Assembly (NCBI GenBank): GCA_963995505.1
Contig: OZ023184.1
Location: 4,526,001-4,590,000, forward strand
Length of the DNA stretch: 64,000 nt
Direction of reading: 5' to 3'
DNA from: Hypericum androsaemum
Taxonomy: Eukaryota; Streptophyta; Magnoliopsida; Malpighiales; Hypericaceae
In this document: in pieces, positions 37,694-50,079 of the stretch
Layout of the letters: every line of letters begins with the position of its first letter
Position numbering within the stretch: the stretch's first letter is position 1
Translations under genes and position numbers: made by a program
Notes under the pieces: model-generated
Databases searched by the model: none
Seen by the model: the letters and a program-made list of their open reading frames with translations, nothing else
What the model was told of the DNA's origin: nothing

Positions 37694-38529
37694 TCTATGG
37701 CGGTCATGTAATTCGTGGGAAAGTGCAGATGGCCTAATCTTTTTTAATAAGTAAAATACTGACCTAATCAACATCATCAAATACATAGATTGATTGATGA
37801 AAAATTATTTCAAATCGAGCCGAAGGGAATGAATTAAATAGGTGACTTGGTATTTGTTCTCACTCAATTGAATGTAACTATGTCACCGGTTATTTGAAAT
37901 TCGAACGCTATATAACTGCATAAAAATATCTACATCAGATGGATTTTTTTTTGAAGAAAAGTACAAGAAATATTGAATAATTTTTTTTAATTGGTAAATT
38001 TTATTAGTAATAATAATATTTGCAATACATACGGTGTAGAATCGTACCAACTATTTCTCCAAAAAAAAAAAGAATCGTACCAACTAAAGAGATGATACTG
38101 AAATTGTTGACAAAAATGCCATGCATGTACTCGAGTACTTTCAAACATCTGCATTTTGAAGTAAGACTTTTTATTGACCTTATTTCTCCCCAACCCTCTT
38201 CCACTGAAAATAACAACAAACCTGACCTCTTTTTTTCCACAAATAATAAGAAATCTTGGGATCGAAGACCAGTAGAGTCCATAATGCGTCTAATTACAAG
38301 TCTTATGACCACCGACTAGGCTCCGGCATTCTATTGACCTAATTTTTTTCTACAAATAGTAGGAAATCTTGAATAGATTTAATATTTTACCCAAGTTTGA
38401 GTAGAACTTTTGAATGGTGGTAAAAAAATTCAACAGTTTTTTGACACCGATTTATTACTAAGAATTTGAACTCGAGACTTGATAGTTAAATTTAAATAAT
38501 TTATTGGTCTAAGGGTTGATGGTGGAAAT
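37694..38529. other. Intergenic spacer between transposons
   Basis: AT-rich. A duplicated GAATCGTACCAACTA-type motif occurs at about 38039-38088. No genes supported. Confidence 0.45.
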
Positions 38530-39765
38530 GGATTTTTGACCAAAATAGTGTCATTGTACACAAGATTTACCAAAACGAAGTTTTAGATAAAAAAATTTCA
38601 ATTATGGTGTCTACGTCAGACTATGCAAGATACAACTTTTTTTATCGTAGTCGTCGTAGCCAGGAAACGATTTAAAAAATCGTATCTTGCTAAAATACGA
38701 CATAAGATATCATATTGTGATAAAAAAGACACTATGCACATTCAGTCTTGGTGGTCTAAGGCGCTACCTCTTAGCCATAGCAGTTTTGCAATCTCGCTTT
38801 TACTATCCAACATAAATATTATATTAAATATATTAAATTGTAGTAATTAGACAAGAAAGTCTAGATAGCCAAGTTAGTCTAAGATGTGGTATATAAAAGG
38901 AAGACATGGGTTCAATACTTGAGTTTGATAATTTTTTTGGTAATTTTGTATTAAACTAGTCAATCACATGCCTATTGTTAGAGTAATTAGTAGAGTGTGA
39001 ATTATTTTATAAATGTCGAAAACCCAGGTGCTCATCATATTATTTTAAAACTTTGGATTGTGTACTAATATTTTATCAATATTTTACTATACTAATTCTC
39101 AAAATCAAAATGTCAAAAAATTTGTTATCGTCAAACAAAAATCTCTCTCAAAGCTGCTATTAAACAAAGAGTCGGTAATTGGTCAAATACGTTGTTTTAT
39201 TTTGTTTCTACTCTCACATTCGTTTAATGAAGGTGATTGAAATTTTTTTTTATCTATTGTAATGAAGGTAGATTATTGATTATTATTTTCTTTAAAAAAA
39301 TTACAAAAAAATTTATTAAGAACAAGAATTGAACTTATGACTTTTCATGTTGAAGAAATACATTAGACCAACTCATCTATCTAGACTTTCTTGTCTAATT
39401 ATTATAATTTAATATAACATTAATGTTGGATAGTAAAAGCAAGATTGCAAAAGTTGTTGCTGGAAGCCGGAATCGTGAATTAAGAGGTAGCGCCTTAGAC
39501 CACCAAGACTGAAAGTGCATAGTGTCTTCTTTACCATAATACCACATCTTGTATCGTATCTTACCAAGATACGACTTTTTAAGTCGTTTATTGGCTACGA
39601 CGAAAAAAATCGTATCTTGATAACTACGACAAAAAAATATATTTGGTATTAAGATACGACTTTTTCTGTCATAATCCGACTTGGACACTATAATTGAAAT
39701 TTTTTAATCTAAAATTATGTTTTGGTAAATATTGTATACTATGACACCATTTTGGTGAAAAATCC
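38530..39765. mobile_element. Long-TIR element with near-perfect 9-bp duplication
   Basis: Starts GGATTTTTGACC and ends GGTGAAAAATCC. It is flanked by GGTGGAAAT (38521-38529) and GGTGAAAAT (39766-39774), 8 of 9 bases equal. The inverted arms are about 400 bp (38530-38930 and about 39330-39765), containing ATCGTATCTTG-type repeats and ending inwards at TTAGACAAGAAAGTCTAGATAG. It is probably another Mutator-like non-autonomous element. Confidence 0.75.
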
Positions 39766-40544
39766 GGTGAAAATCTATTACACCGTGGAAATACCAGGGC
39801 ACCGGAGATTCTAGGCAATTTTCTCAGCCGCGGTCATCTTGTCCTTTTCTTTTATGGGTCATCTCGTCTTCTTAGAATCATCATTCCTTACAAAAAAAAG
39901 TCGTGCCTTTATATTAGTTTTTGGTCAGAGATGTCTTAGTCTCTAAGAACCAATTCAGTATACGTAATTCGGGATTGAATACGCGGTTTTATATAGAACT
40001 ATGCATTTTGCAAAAAAGCTCAGAGAAAACAAAACTGTTCACTTGACCTAGCCACACAATTTCCATAGTACTCTGGAAATTCGTAAACACTTGAAGAGGG
40101 ATTTCTTTGTACTAAAATGAATGTTTATTTATCAACCATGATTGGTCTACTTTAACTAACATGTTTCGAGTTCAGATTTTTAAAACATAACAATATTAAA
40201 TATTTGTTTAAAAAGTTTTGCACCCGGAGATCGTATAAATAAAAAGAAATTTTAACTTTTTTGTCTCCTTTTGTTTTCTACCCAAATGCAAGATAGGAAC
40301 TTTCATTGCAAAACCCCTTAGTCTTGTGAAAGTTCAACGTAAATCCCTCGCTTCACTCGCTTTCCACTTCCACTCGCTTCGTTGTCTCTCTGTACACAAC
40401 TAAAAGTCTTTAATAACCAGCCCTAGGACCGACCAGTGATCCATCGCTTCCCTATATATATAGATGCAGCCCTAACCCATCTTCGGGAAATTTATCAGCA
40501 TAAAAAGAGAGATCAAGAGGAGGAAGAAGAAGAAAGACAATCAA
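39766..40544. other. 5' flank of the NAC gene
   Basis: Spacer, then a TATA box CTATATATATAG at about 40452-40463, roughly 80-90 bp before the start codon. The leader is GA-rich (40505-40540). No other gene seen. Confidence 0.55.
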
Positions 40545-42957
40545 ATGGAGGGTTACCCACCTGGGTTTCGATTCTATCCGACGGAAGAGGAGCTGGTGTC
40601 CTATTACCTCTATAACAAGCTCCAAGGAAAAAGAGAGGACCTAAACCGGGTTATGGATAAGATTATACCTGTTCTTGACATCTACGACTTCGATCCATCA
40701 AATCTCCCACGTAATCAAACTAAATTGCCTCTGTTAATAGTTTTATTTTTCTGTTAAAACCGTCTCGTATCTGAATACTCCTTGAACCGACGTTAATAAC
40801 TTTCCTTGAATGTATTTATGTGTGTATATATAACCTTTTTTTGTAAATTAATGTTAGATTTTTTTAATATTCCAAGTTTTAGACATCGTTGACCATTTGA
40901 GGTAGATCCCAAGAGTAACACTTACCAAAAAAAAAATCTCAAGAGTAACAAGATTGAAATTAGTTGGTCCTTTAAGGTTCGAATGATGTGGTCATACGGG
41001 GATTTAAGTGATTAAAGTTGCGCTCATATTTCATTGAAATTAGTTGTTTGGAGAAGTACTTATTTTGACCACGGAAGATTAATTAGTCTCAGAAAATTCA
41101 TGCTCATGCATGTTTCCCTTGCATTTTCACCTTAATTTCCACGAAAATATGGAAAGAATCATATATATTCTCAGATTTGAGTATAAATAAAGTCTACAGA
41201 AATCTATAGCGCTATAGCTTTCATTGCAAACACGCATAGTAAAATGTAACTGTACTTGGACCAATGAAGATATTAAATGAGCAACTACTAAACCCGAATG
41301 CGAACGAGTAATAGTCTGAATAGCACAAAACGTATATATTTTACCTCTGGATACAAATCTGACTTTCCCTTTGTTTTTCTTGCTCCGTAGACATCTCGGA
41401 CGAGCTTTGCTGCATTAGGGACCCGGAGCAGTGGTTCTTCTTCGTCCCAAGACAAGAAAGCGAAGCTTGCGGAGGTCGGCCGAAGCGGCTCACGGCCGAC
41501 GGGTATTGGAAGGCAACCGGCTCTCCCAGCAACGTCTTCTCTCGAAACCGATGTATCGGAGTGAAGAGAACAATGGTTTTCTACCGAGGAAGGGCTCCCA
41601 GTGGGAGCAAAACCGATTGGAAGATGAATGAGTACTCACTAGCAGTACAAGAAGATCAACCCTCCTCTTCTTCCGGTGGTGCTAATCCGAGAGTACGACA
41701 TTTCTCCTCATCTAACCTTCTTTTATAGTCTCGTATCTTTTGCCGATTAATTCATGTTAGAGTTAGAGATGAGTCTAACATTTAAAATATGACAAAATTC
41801 TGTCATTCATTACTTAACATTATTGCCTTTCTCATACCTCATATTTAGATCCCATAAAATTGGTGCAGTTAATCATATTTGTTTTATAAATGTAAGAATT
41901 GTATTAGTAACATCTAGAAAAATATTTAGTTAATTATAATCATAAGAATCACTTATCTAAAAAAAAACAAGTATTAACTATAGGCCAATGACCAGGATTG
42001 GAGTGAGAAGTGTGGATTTGGGATCCTAGGTCTAGACCAGGTTCAAATTTGAAAAGTGCAATTAAATTGAAAATATCTAGTTATCAAAATTATATTTAAC
42101 CCTAGGCTAGTTGGTAGATATTCATAAAATTCAACTTACAGCCCTAGATTGTAAACATCCAGATATTATACAAACAGAATTGAATTATTCTTCATTTTCG
42201 TCCTAATTATGCTTAAATATTTTGTCTCTTATGAATTATGCTATTAATTTCTGATTTTCTACACTACTAATTTACACAAGCTTTATTTTTTCAGACATGC
42301 CACCACAAGCACATAAACACATGATGAATCCACTTTTATAATTTACACAACTTCAAACTTTAAGTATCCAGTGCAAGAAAGCTTATGCCAATTTGAGTAA
42401 TTTTTTTTATAGAAGTACTAAAATGCTACTTATAAAAAAAATTCAAATTTTAAGTCAATTAATAGAAAAAAAATATGTACATTGATAAATAGGATCGAAC
42501 AACATGCAATAGTAGATTATAAAACATTGTAATTGTCTTCTGCTCACTTCTAAATGTTATATTGATTGCATGCATGCAGCCAATGAGGAACGAGTTTAGC
42601 TTGTGCCGGCTTTACAAGAAATCAAAATGCGTGAGATCCTACGACCGGCGGCCAGTGGACGCCGATCACGATCAAAACCCGGTCGTGCCCGATGATCATC
42701 AAACTCACCTTGGTGAGCATGTCGCAACGACGTCGTCCCAACAACAGGTGCCTGTGGAGGATAGGCACGCTATTATAATTCGCTCACCCGTTGATCAAGA
42801 TCCTGCCAGTTCAACCTCCGACGACCAATTTGGGGTTAGAAATATTGATAGTACCAACATGGAATTTTCCAATGATGAAGAGATCTTCCTGAACTGGGAC
42901 CAATTTGATTGTTGGTTCCCCAGTACAGATGATACATATAATGCGGGGACTAAATAA
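40545..42957 (+). CDS. NAC domain transcription factor, NAC090/NAC036-like
   Basis: Three exons (40545-40710, 41391-41692, 42580-42957) give 846 nt and 281 aa with phases agreeing at both junctions. The five NAC subdomains are in order: [18 protein letters not shown] (A), [13 protein letters not shown] (B), [11 protein letters not shown] then GYWKATGS (C), [17 protein letters not shown] with DWKMNEY (D), and [13 protein letters not shown] (E, start of exon 3). The three-exon layout and short first exon are standard for the family. The C-terminal part is acidic with [10 protein letters not shown] near the end, a likely activation region. Closest to the Arabidopsis NAC090 group from memory (FVPRQE, SLCR.Y); that group is linked to senescence and salicylate responses. 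Nuclear. No membrane segment. Confidence 0.95.
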
Positions 42958-43601
42958 ATGTGTACTATTCTAATTTATTGGACATTCTTATGATAATTTT
43001 AATTTCAGGGGAGGGAGATGAAGAGAGAGGATGAAAATTTAATTTTTTAACGTTTTCACTTTAGAGGTGTAATGGACATTTCAATGTGATAAAATTAATT
43101 ACACCATTTTGAATAATTTTAAGTATCTATTCTAATATCACTTTTTCATTTGAGTTCTAATATAATTAATAACAGCCTTTTTGCGGAGCCCACATTTTAA
43201 GAAAGGTTCAATGTATGTTGCCCACGCGCCTAACATTAACTTCTTGTCGGCCCAATTGAGAACTTTTTTTTTTTTAGGAACTCGGGTCGTCCACCAAAGT
43301 CCACGAGCACATTACCCAAGAGGACACGAGAACACTCTCTCTAAAGAACTCGGCAAAATATTCCCGTAACTTTTTGTATTCTGGCAAGACCTGGTAAAAC
43401 TGGACAGTATCGAACTAGAGTTAGACAACACAATTCTTTTATATTCAAGTTTGGATCACAACTTACAGTAGAACTTTACAAGAGGAGAATTTCAGTCGAG
43501 CGCTCCCTTTTCCCAACTTGATTAATATTGAGACGACATGATATGCCTATTATCCGAGATTCTCGGAGCGAACGGCATAAACTACCATCCATTAGTATCC
43601 A
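42958..43601. other. Convergent 3' flanks of NAC and VPS55 genes
   Basis: Both genes end towards this stretch, so it holds the two 3' UTRs. A T run lies at 43265-43276. No element recognised. Confidence 0.5.
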
Positions 43602-46087
43602 TCACCAGTCTTCTTCTAGGCTAGCACGGTGGAAGCATAGTACGGTGCAGACAAATATGAAGAACGACGTGAATTCGATGCACATCGCTCCAGTTGAAAT
43701 CATATGTGCATGCCTGAGGATGATAGGAATGGCTAAACTTCCAACAGCTGAGGCCCCGGTTAGGAACTTCGCAGCATTTATCCAACTGCAACAACAAAAA
43801 CACAAATTATAAGGAGGAAACCAACGAATGAGCTAATAATGACAATATATAAGTGTGTAAGGTGACTTTGATTCAACTCTGTATTGTATACGGCTAGCCA
43901 ACATGCATGCAAGCCGGCACTAATAAGTATAATGGAAGCATAACCGCCATTTACAAGAAAGAAGTTCCTTGATTAGTAAGCGACATGTAATAAGTAGGAA
44001 AAGTCTGTCTTACAGGCTCCAAACCTTCCCCGTTCTGACCCCACCTTACAGGAGAAGAAAAAAGGAACGAATAGGAACAGAGCAAATGCAGAGCCAAAAC
44101 CAGATAAAGAAAACTTGAAAAGTATCCAACTTTCGCATCACTAATCAATCACACACACAGCATAAAAGCTATGGGATAGTATGACGAAACTTCGACAAAC
44201 AATGGAACAAATTCAGTAAGCTTCGAGATACTCATCCATCTTCAAGAAAGCAAGAAACTCTACGAGGCAAATAGAATTGCATTGAAGAATTCAGTAAGGA
44301 CTCACCCCCCACCATCACGGCTAACCAAAAACTGAGTGGATCCACCTCCAAAGAATAAGCAAGGCATAGGCACCAGGACATACATGAGAGCTGTAGAAAG
44401 TAATCAAGAGGTAAGTTGTTTTTTCAAAGGCAGCATATAAGCATTTAAAACGCAAAGAGGACCAACCTGATAGCATCGGCCACCAGTTGCTATATATTGC
44501 ACAAGCCTGACATCACGGAAGTAGATAAAAACATTATCACAGTACTATTGCTCTCTGTTACCCATGCATAATGTTCATGGTCAACACAGATAATTGCAAT
44601 ATAAGCTGAAAGTTTCATTTTACCAAAAACAAAAAAGAAGCAATTTCCTCCAGGTGTTGAAGGATAAAGATTATTCCTAATGTGATAAACACTAATCAAT
44701 GACTAGAATTCCAAATCTAGGCTGAGATTTGGAGGAAGAGAGGGGAAAACGAGAGGGATAAAAATGATAGGTTTGTAGATGATTCAATGGTGATGCCTCT
44801 AATTGCATTAATATGGAGATCAAAATATGAAGTATGAACATGGGACTGAAATAAATGAGCTAACATGGTAGCTCTTAATCCTTCTCAGAAAGGCATTTGG
44901 ATGAGTACTGTAGTCGCTGAACAGAGTTTCTTCACTTACTGAATTTCCTTAAGATACGTAACACGGAATTTCATCCTTCAGACCAGTATAACTTCAAACG
45001 GGACAGAATACATGTGAAGAATTATAAATTGTGCAAAAGAAAAAGGGTGGTTAGCTTGCCAAAACGTTGAAAATGAGTACAACCTCAGTGTTCTTTTCTT
45101 TGGTTAATCTACATGAGCTATACAGGGTTGAGTATATCGAGTTTGAAGTACTTCTACATTGAGCTTGTACGATTGAGTTCAAGAAATCAATAACCACTCA
45201 AAAGTTGCATCTATCAACAATGCCATGGTAGAGACTTGAGGTATTGAATCGTTGATTCTGGAACATTACTATCAAAACTGAAAGATGAGTTTTTGGGCTG
45301 AAAGAAAGAGAAGGAGAGCCACTTCAACAACCAGTTGGACTAAGAGTACCCTGCTATCCACCTCAATAAAATTCAAGCACACATGAACAAATCAGTTTTC
45401 TCCACAGAGAACAGTTTAATCCAATCAGCTACAGCCAAAGCAAGCCCAAGCTCGCTGATCAATATAACACGAGATCACAAGAAGCTGACCTCTTACAATA
45501 CCGACAATGTTCCTAATAAACCTACAACCACAGCTCAGGGGAAGAGAGCGTCAATGGTGTGAACGGTGCACATTGACGCTTTCACGTAAGAAACTACAAT
45601 TCGCACTCGGAAAACACGAACAATTCAACAAAGAAGCTACGGATTCGTGTCCATTCGCTAGAAACATTCTCGAACTCTCAGCGCTAACCTTAAAATCCAA
45701 CCCGAAACGAACCTAAAAAAATCATTCCGCAAATTCGTTCATGGTAAGCTAGGGAGCAAGAAAACGGTACCAATATCTGGAGTAGGATGCTTGAAGAGAA
45801 CATAAACGCCAGCCCCGCGAGCCTGCAAGAGGCGAAGCTTAAATTAAACCAAAAATAGAAAAAAAAGGGGACGACATTTCATCAACGGAAAAATACTCGA
45901 CTTACACTGCAAAAGAAACAGACGACCGGACGTCCAGTAGAACCCCAATCGGAGACGCAACCAGGCCACGGGAGTTGAGGAGAGACAGAAAAGCAGAAAA
46001 ATGTTAAAAAATAATTAAATTAAACGATAGCGATATGTAGAGAGAGAGAGAGAGAGAGAGATTCGAACCTTCGATGGTCATCGCCAT
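43602..46087 (-). CDS. VPS55: Vacuolar protein sorting 55 (VPS55/LEPROT family) membrane protein
   Basis: Minus-strand exons: 46087-46069, a proposed one-base exon at 45906, 45822-45771, 44506-44467, 44390-44306 and 43785-43602. The product is about 126 aa, close to human LEPROT (131). Four membrane segments fit: LAGLAFMFSSSILLQILACA, MLSALMYVLVPMPCLFF, the FLTGASAVGSLAIPIIL segment and FTSFFIFVCTVLCF. The motifs NWWPMLSAL, GGSTQF and AKFLTGASAVGS are diagnostic. VPS55 acts with VPS68 in late-endosome to vacuole traffic. Exon 1 ends with one base of a codon, while the next clear exon needs two incoming bases, so an extra base is required (see findings). A weak alternative donor at CTATC/GTTTAA downstream of exon 1 would also restore the frame. 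Confidence 0.85.
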
Positions 46088-46565
46088 CGCTTTGCACGGA
46101 CGACGGGGAGAGGGGTAAAAGTGGAAGAGTGGAAGGGGGAGGAGAAGCCGAGTGCAGCGGGGACGAAAGGAAGCTTCGCGATCCGGTTGAAACGGTGTCG
46201 GATTGGTTGCCCCACCACGACTGGTCGTTTGTTTGCGTGTGTGCTCTTTCTTTGGTGGTTGTTTTGTTCGGCCGTGGCGGATGATGGGTGTGAGGAAGTG
46301 GACATTTGGGGAATGGGCCCCGCAGTTTAATTTTGACATTATTGATTTTTTAAAATTTTATTGTCAATCCTATTTAAAAATAATTGCATCAATTTTTGAT
46401 CAAAAATATCATGAATTTAAATTTTTAATCACTTGGATTGTTAGTTTGGTTAACCTCATCAATTTATCCCCGGGATGTTTATCTCGTTCTCTCATTTATT
46501 TTAAACTTCGATTTTGAGAAAAATAATGGCAACTGGTTGCCGTGGTGAGACTTTATTAGTTTATT
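46088..46565. other. VPS55 promoter region and spacer
   Basis: The plus-strand frames at 46121-46339 are shadows in GC-rich promoter/5' UTR sequence. The (GA)n run at 46040-46060 lies within VPS55 intron 1. No other element seen. Confidence 0.45.
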
Positions 46566-47674
46566 AGGAAAAGTCCAATTAAGTATCTTGTAGTATCCTC
46601 GATTATTACTTGAGTACCCTATGCTTTAAAAATGATAGAACCGGTCCAACTTATTCCAAATTTTCTCACTTAAGTCTACCCAACCCGGTTCGCCCATTTT
46701 TTGTTAAAACACGTCGTCTCGATGCTTACGTGGAGTGCCACGTCATTTTGACTCAGATTATTCGATGATGATGCAGCAGTGGGTAAATTATCAAATCAAT
46801 ACCAAATTTGTTTACTATTTTTCAAAAATATCCCCCCTCCCCTCCCTCACCCCTTCATCTTCTTCTGCCCCCTCCCTGTCAGTGCTCTCTCCTCTCCATC
46901 ACCGCCGAAGAGAAGCCGAACCCATTTAAAAAACAGAAAAAAGGATTCCTAACCCCAATCATTCCTAGCCCACCTGGATCCTCGTGCACGAAGACAGGCG
47001 AAGGCGGCAGGTCTGAGCCTGGCGATATCAGTGGGAGGAGGCAGGCGGGGCTCCATGGACCTCTCCCTCGCCAAGGACTGCGATGACCAATCTCCGTCGG
47101 AGCCCTCCCCGCTCCCCCGTCACCGTCCCTCGTCGGCGTCACATCAAAAGATGAAGGAGGACTCTCCGATCTCTTCTCTCTCCTCCCTCTCTCCTTCTCT
47201 CCACTGTTTTCCCCAATAAACGCTAAGCCCCTAATTATTCCTCCCTGACAAAAAAACCCTAAAATTGTTGAAAACCGGAGAAGGAGAAGAAGGGGGAAAG
47301 ATAGTGGGTTCTTCAACACTGACAAACCGGCCGTCGGAGCTTACCATCGATGCGCCACCGTCTCCTTAGACGAGCTACTACGAAAAAATAATTGGGGGTG
47401 TAGAGGGTGGCGGGGTCAAGGGAGAGGAAGGATTAAACCGGAGACTAAGAAATAAGAGGGGGATGGAGAAGTGAAGAGCGAGGATGGTGACGGAAGGAGG
47501 TTGAAGAGGAAGATCGTAGGAGGTGAGAGAGAGATGGACATCGTACCCATGGGTTTTTGATATGATTCTTTTCTTTTTTCTGGTTTTTTGTTGGAGATTT
47601 TGAGTGAGTGCGAGAGGAATGATTCTCGCTTTGTTAATGTATTTATTTCATGTTTTATCACGAGAATACAAAGT

Positions 47675-47750
47675 GCGTGCTTGGTCTAGCAGTTTGATTC
47701 TCGCTTTGTGCGTTTGCGAGAGGTACCGGGTTCGATTCTCGAATGCCCCC
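47675..47750 (+). pseudogene. tRNA-Pro-like relic inside the outer Mutator-like element
   Basis: Contains the A-box-like TTGGTCTAGCAG, the D-to-anticodon stretch GATTCTCGCTTTG, a variable part GCGAGAGGTACC and the B box GGGTTCGATTCTCG, ending AATGCCCCC then TTTTT. This matches plant tRNA-Pro (UGG) closely. The 5' acceptor strand does not pair (GCGTGC instead of GGGCAT) and the anticodon loop is changed and lengthened, so it is not a working tRNA. Confidence 0.7.
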
Positions 47751-47762
47751 TTTTTATTAATT

Positions 47763-49086
47763 GGGAAAACTCCACTTAAGTACCCTATGGTATCGCAAAA
47801 AATCAAGTCAGTACCCTGTAGTTTAAAACGTGTCAATTGAGTTAAACTTATTCCAATTAACATCAATTAGAGGCCCGGGGAGCTGCCCAGACCCTTCCTG
47901 ACCTGCCCGAGTGCTGCCCATCCATATGAACTTACCACATCAGCAAACTCGGATGACATGGCGCCACGTCGATCTTCTCTTTCTCTCTTCTCCCTCTCCC
48001 TCTTCCTCTTCTTCTTCTTCTTCCTCCTCATCCTCCTTCCAAAATCCAGGGCCGAGAGGACAAAAAAAGGAAAAAAACCTATCTATATATTAATCGGGGA
48101 TCCAATCGCCTTCCCCTCCAGATCCGCCATCTCTGCCCCTTCTCTCTCCCCGTTCATAACCGCGTCAGGTGGACCACGCTCCCCCACCGCCGCGACCTCC
48201 TCATCACCGAGCCATCCTGATCTCACCTCTTCCTCGTTGCTGGCGACTGCCACGGCCTGATCGCCGTCCTCGACCTCTAACTCATCGGTGAGGAACTTAC
48301 CGGCAGTAATTTTTGGGAGCTCGTCCAAACCTTTCTTAGAAACCCCTTCATCGAATTCCAGTTCACTACTTTGAAGATTAGGGTTCTAATTAAATCTATT
48401 TTTTCAACGTAGATTCTGAGTTTTTGGGAGGAAAATTAGGGTTTAAACCCCTTCATCGAATTCTAGTAATTTTTTGGAGCTCGTCCACTTCGACCGCACC
48501 ACCACCATCGTCGTCATCGCCAGCGCTCTCCTCCATTAGTGCCTCTCCCTCCTCTCCTCTGGGGCTCACCCCACCGTCATCTCTGACTCCCTCTACAAGG
48601 TCTCTGCCAAGGCCATCGACATCCTAACCGCTATGGCAGTTCCCGTCGAGCTCTCCGACCGCGAGTCCTGGGAGGGTTCGATGAGCATCTTGGCGACGGG
48701 CTGGAAGACCTCCATCTTGTTGAGGATGGTGGCGCCGTCGTGGTTTTTTTTAAGGAGATAAAGCGGGTTCGTGGGTGTAGTTTTTCTCTCGGCCCTGGAT
48801 TTTGGGAGGAGGAGGAGGAAGAAGAAGAATAAGAAGAGGAAGAGGAAGAGGAAGAGGGAGAAGAAGAAGTGGACTTTCTACGTGGCGCCATGTCATCCGA
48901 GTTTGCTGATGTGGCAAGTTCATATGGATGGGCAGCGCTTTGGCAGGTCACGGAGGGTCCGGGCAGTTGCCCGGGCCTCTAATTGATGTTAATTGGAATA
49001 AATTTGACTCAATTGATACATTTTAAATCACAGGGTACTGACTTAATTTTTTGCGATACTACAAGGTACTTAAGTAGACTTTTTCC
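47763..49086. mobile_element. Mutator-like element nested in the outer one (Pack-MULE type)
   Basis: TIRs of about 207 bp (47763-47970 and 48880-49086) start GGGAAAACTCCACTTAAG and end CTTTTTCC. The 9-bp duplication TTATTAATT is perfect (47754-47762 and 49087-49095). Just inside the TIRs, a CTT-rich tract on the left and a GAA-rich tract on the right are themselves inverted, with CCAGGGCCGAGAG on both sides. The core carries CCT4 gene fragments. Confidence 0.93.
48495..48745. pseudogene. Captured, inverted fragments of the CCT4 (TCP-1 delta) chaperonin gene
   Basis: The plus strand at 48495-48668 translates TTTIVVIASALL, one stop (TAG), CLSLLSSGAHPTVISDSLY, KVSAKAIDILTAMAVPVEL and SDRES, a CCT4 equatorial segment. 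The minus strand at 48745-48672 reads DGATILNKMEVFQPVAKML, which lies immediately upstream of that segment in normal CCT4. The two pieces now face each other, so the captured sequence was rearranged. Not a functional gene. Confidence 0.85.
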
Positions 49087-50079
49087 TTATTAATTTGTCC
49101 AACTTATCAGGATGAGGTAGATGAGAGGAGAACGAAGGGTTCTTTTTAAAAAATTATAAACTTATTAGGTAGTATTTGGTAATTTAACCACTGCCATATC
49201 AACATCGAATAATCTGTGTCAAAATGATGTGGCACTCCACGTAAGCATCAAGACGACGCATTTTAACAAAAAATGGACGAACCGGGTTGGGTAGACTTAA
49301 GTGAGAAAAATTGGAATAAATTGGACCGGTTCTATCATTTTTAAACCACATGGTACTCAAGTGATAATCGAAAATACTACAGGGTACTTACGTAGATTTT
49401 TCCCTAGTTTATTTGATACTCTCAAGTTTTCAAGACTCCAAATATTGCTAATAGTGTTATTCAATCTTTTAATTTTGAATTTTGTACATTGTATATTACA
49501 ATCTAATTCTTTCACTATGTAAATCAAATTAAATTAGTTATCTAATTCTTTCACTATGTAAATCAAATCAAATTAGTTATCAGGATCCATACTTTGACAA
49601 GAGAATAAAACGTTTATTCAAACTTTTAATTTATTGAATTTTTCATCTTGCACTTGTTTATTTTTTAGCTCAAATGTATTTGTATGATCATTTGATATAG
49701 ACTCAAGCATTTATTTGCAAGTTTTGAATTTAAAAAAATCACAAATGAATTTAAATCTATATAGGGTCAAGCAATATGCATTTGCAAGTCAATCATTTAA
49801 CACTTCACAAAATATAATTGTCCATCACCTAATACTTCTGAATTTTTGGATTTTTTAACTCTAAATATCATAAAATTTGTTTATAATTAATAAAAATTCC
49901 CCGATCTGCTTACCTGATGACTCCTCCTTAAAGCAGATCTTTCCTATATTATACTAGGGCCAGGTTCACTCCTGTTGGGCCCCCAACAGCATGAATCAGA
50001 CAAGGAAAGGATAAATGGACTTTAATAACAAACTTGTAATATCAAGCAATTCTAAGAGTACATCATGCAAAAAATTTCA

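Larger units (their letters stand above)
46566..49404. mobile_element. Mutator-like element (outer) containing a nested relative
   Basis: TIRs of 202 bp (46566-46767 and 49203-49404) begin AGGAAAAGTC and end GATTTTTCCC. The 9-bp target duplication TAGTTTATT is perfect (46557-46565 and 49405-49413). The termini belong to the same family as the elements at 26056, 47763 and 57334. The left interior (46830-47600) is GC-rich and may hold captured host sequence that I cannot identify. It has no transposase. Confidence 0.9.

Noticed and set aside
46004..46339. 111-codon minus-strand frame covering the VPS55 start
   Set aside because: It is a read-through of exon 1 into the CT-rich intron, and an upstream frame in GC-rich leader.
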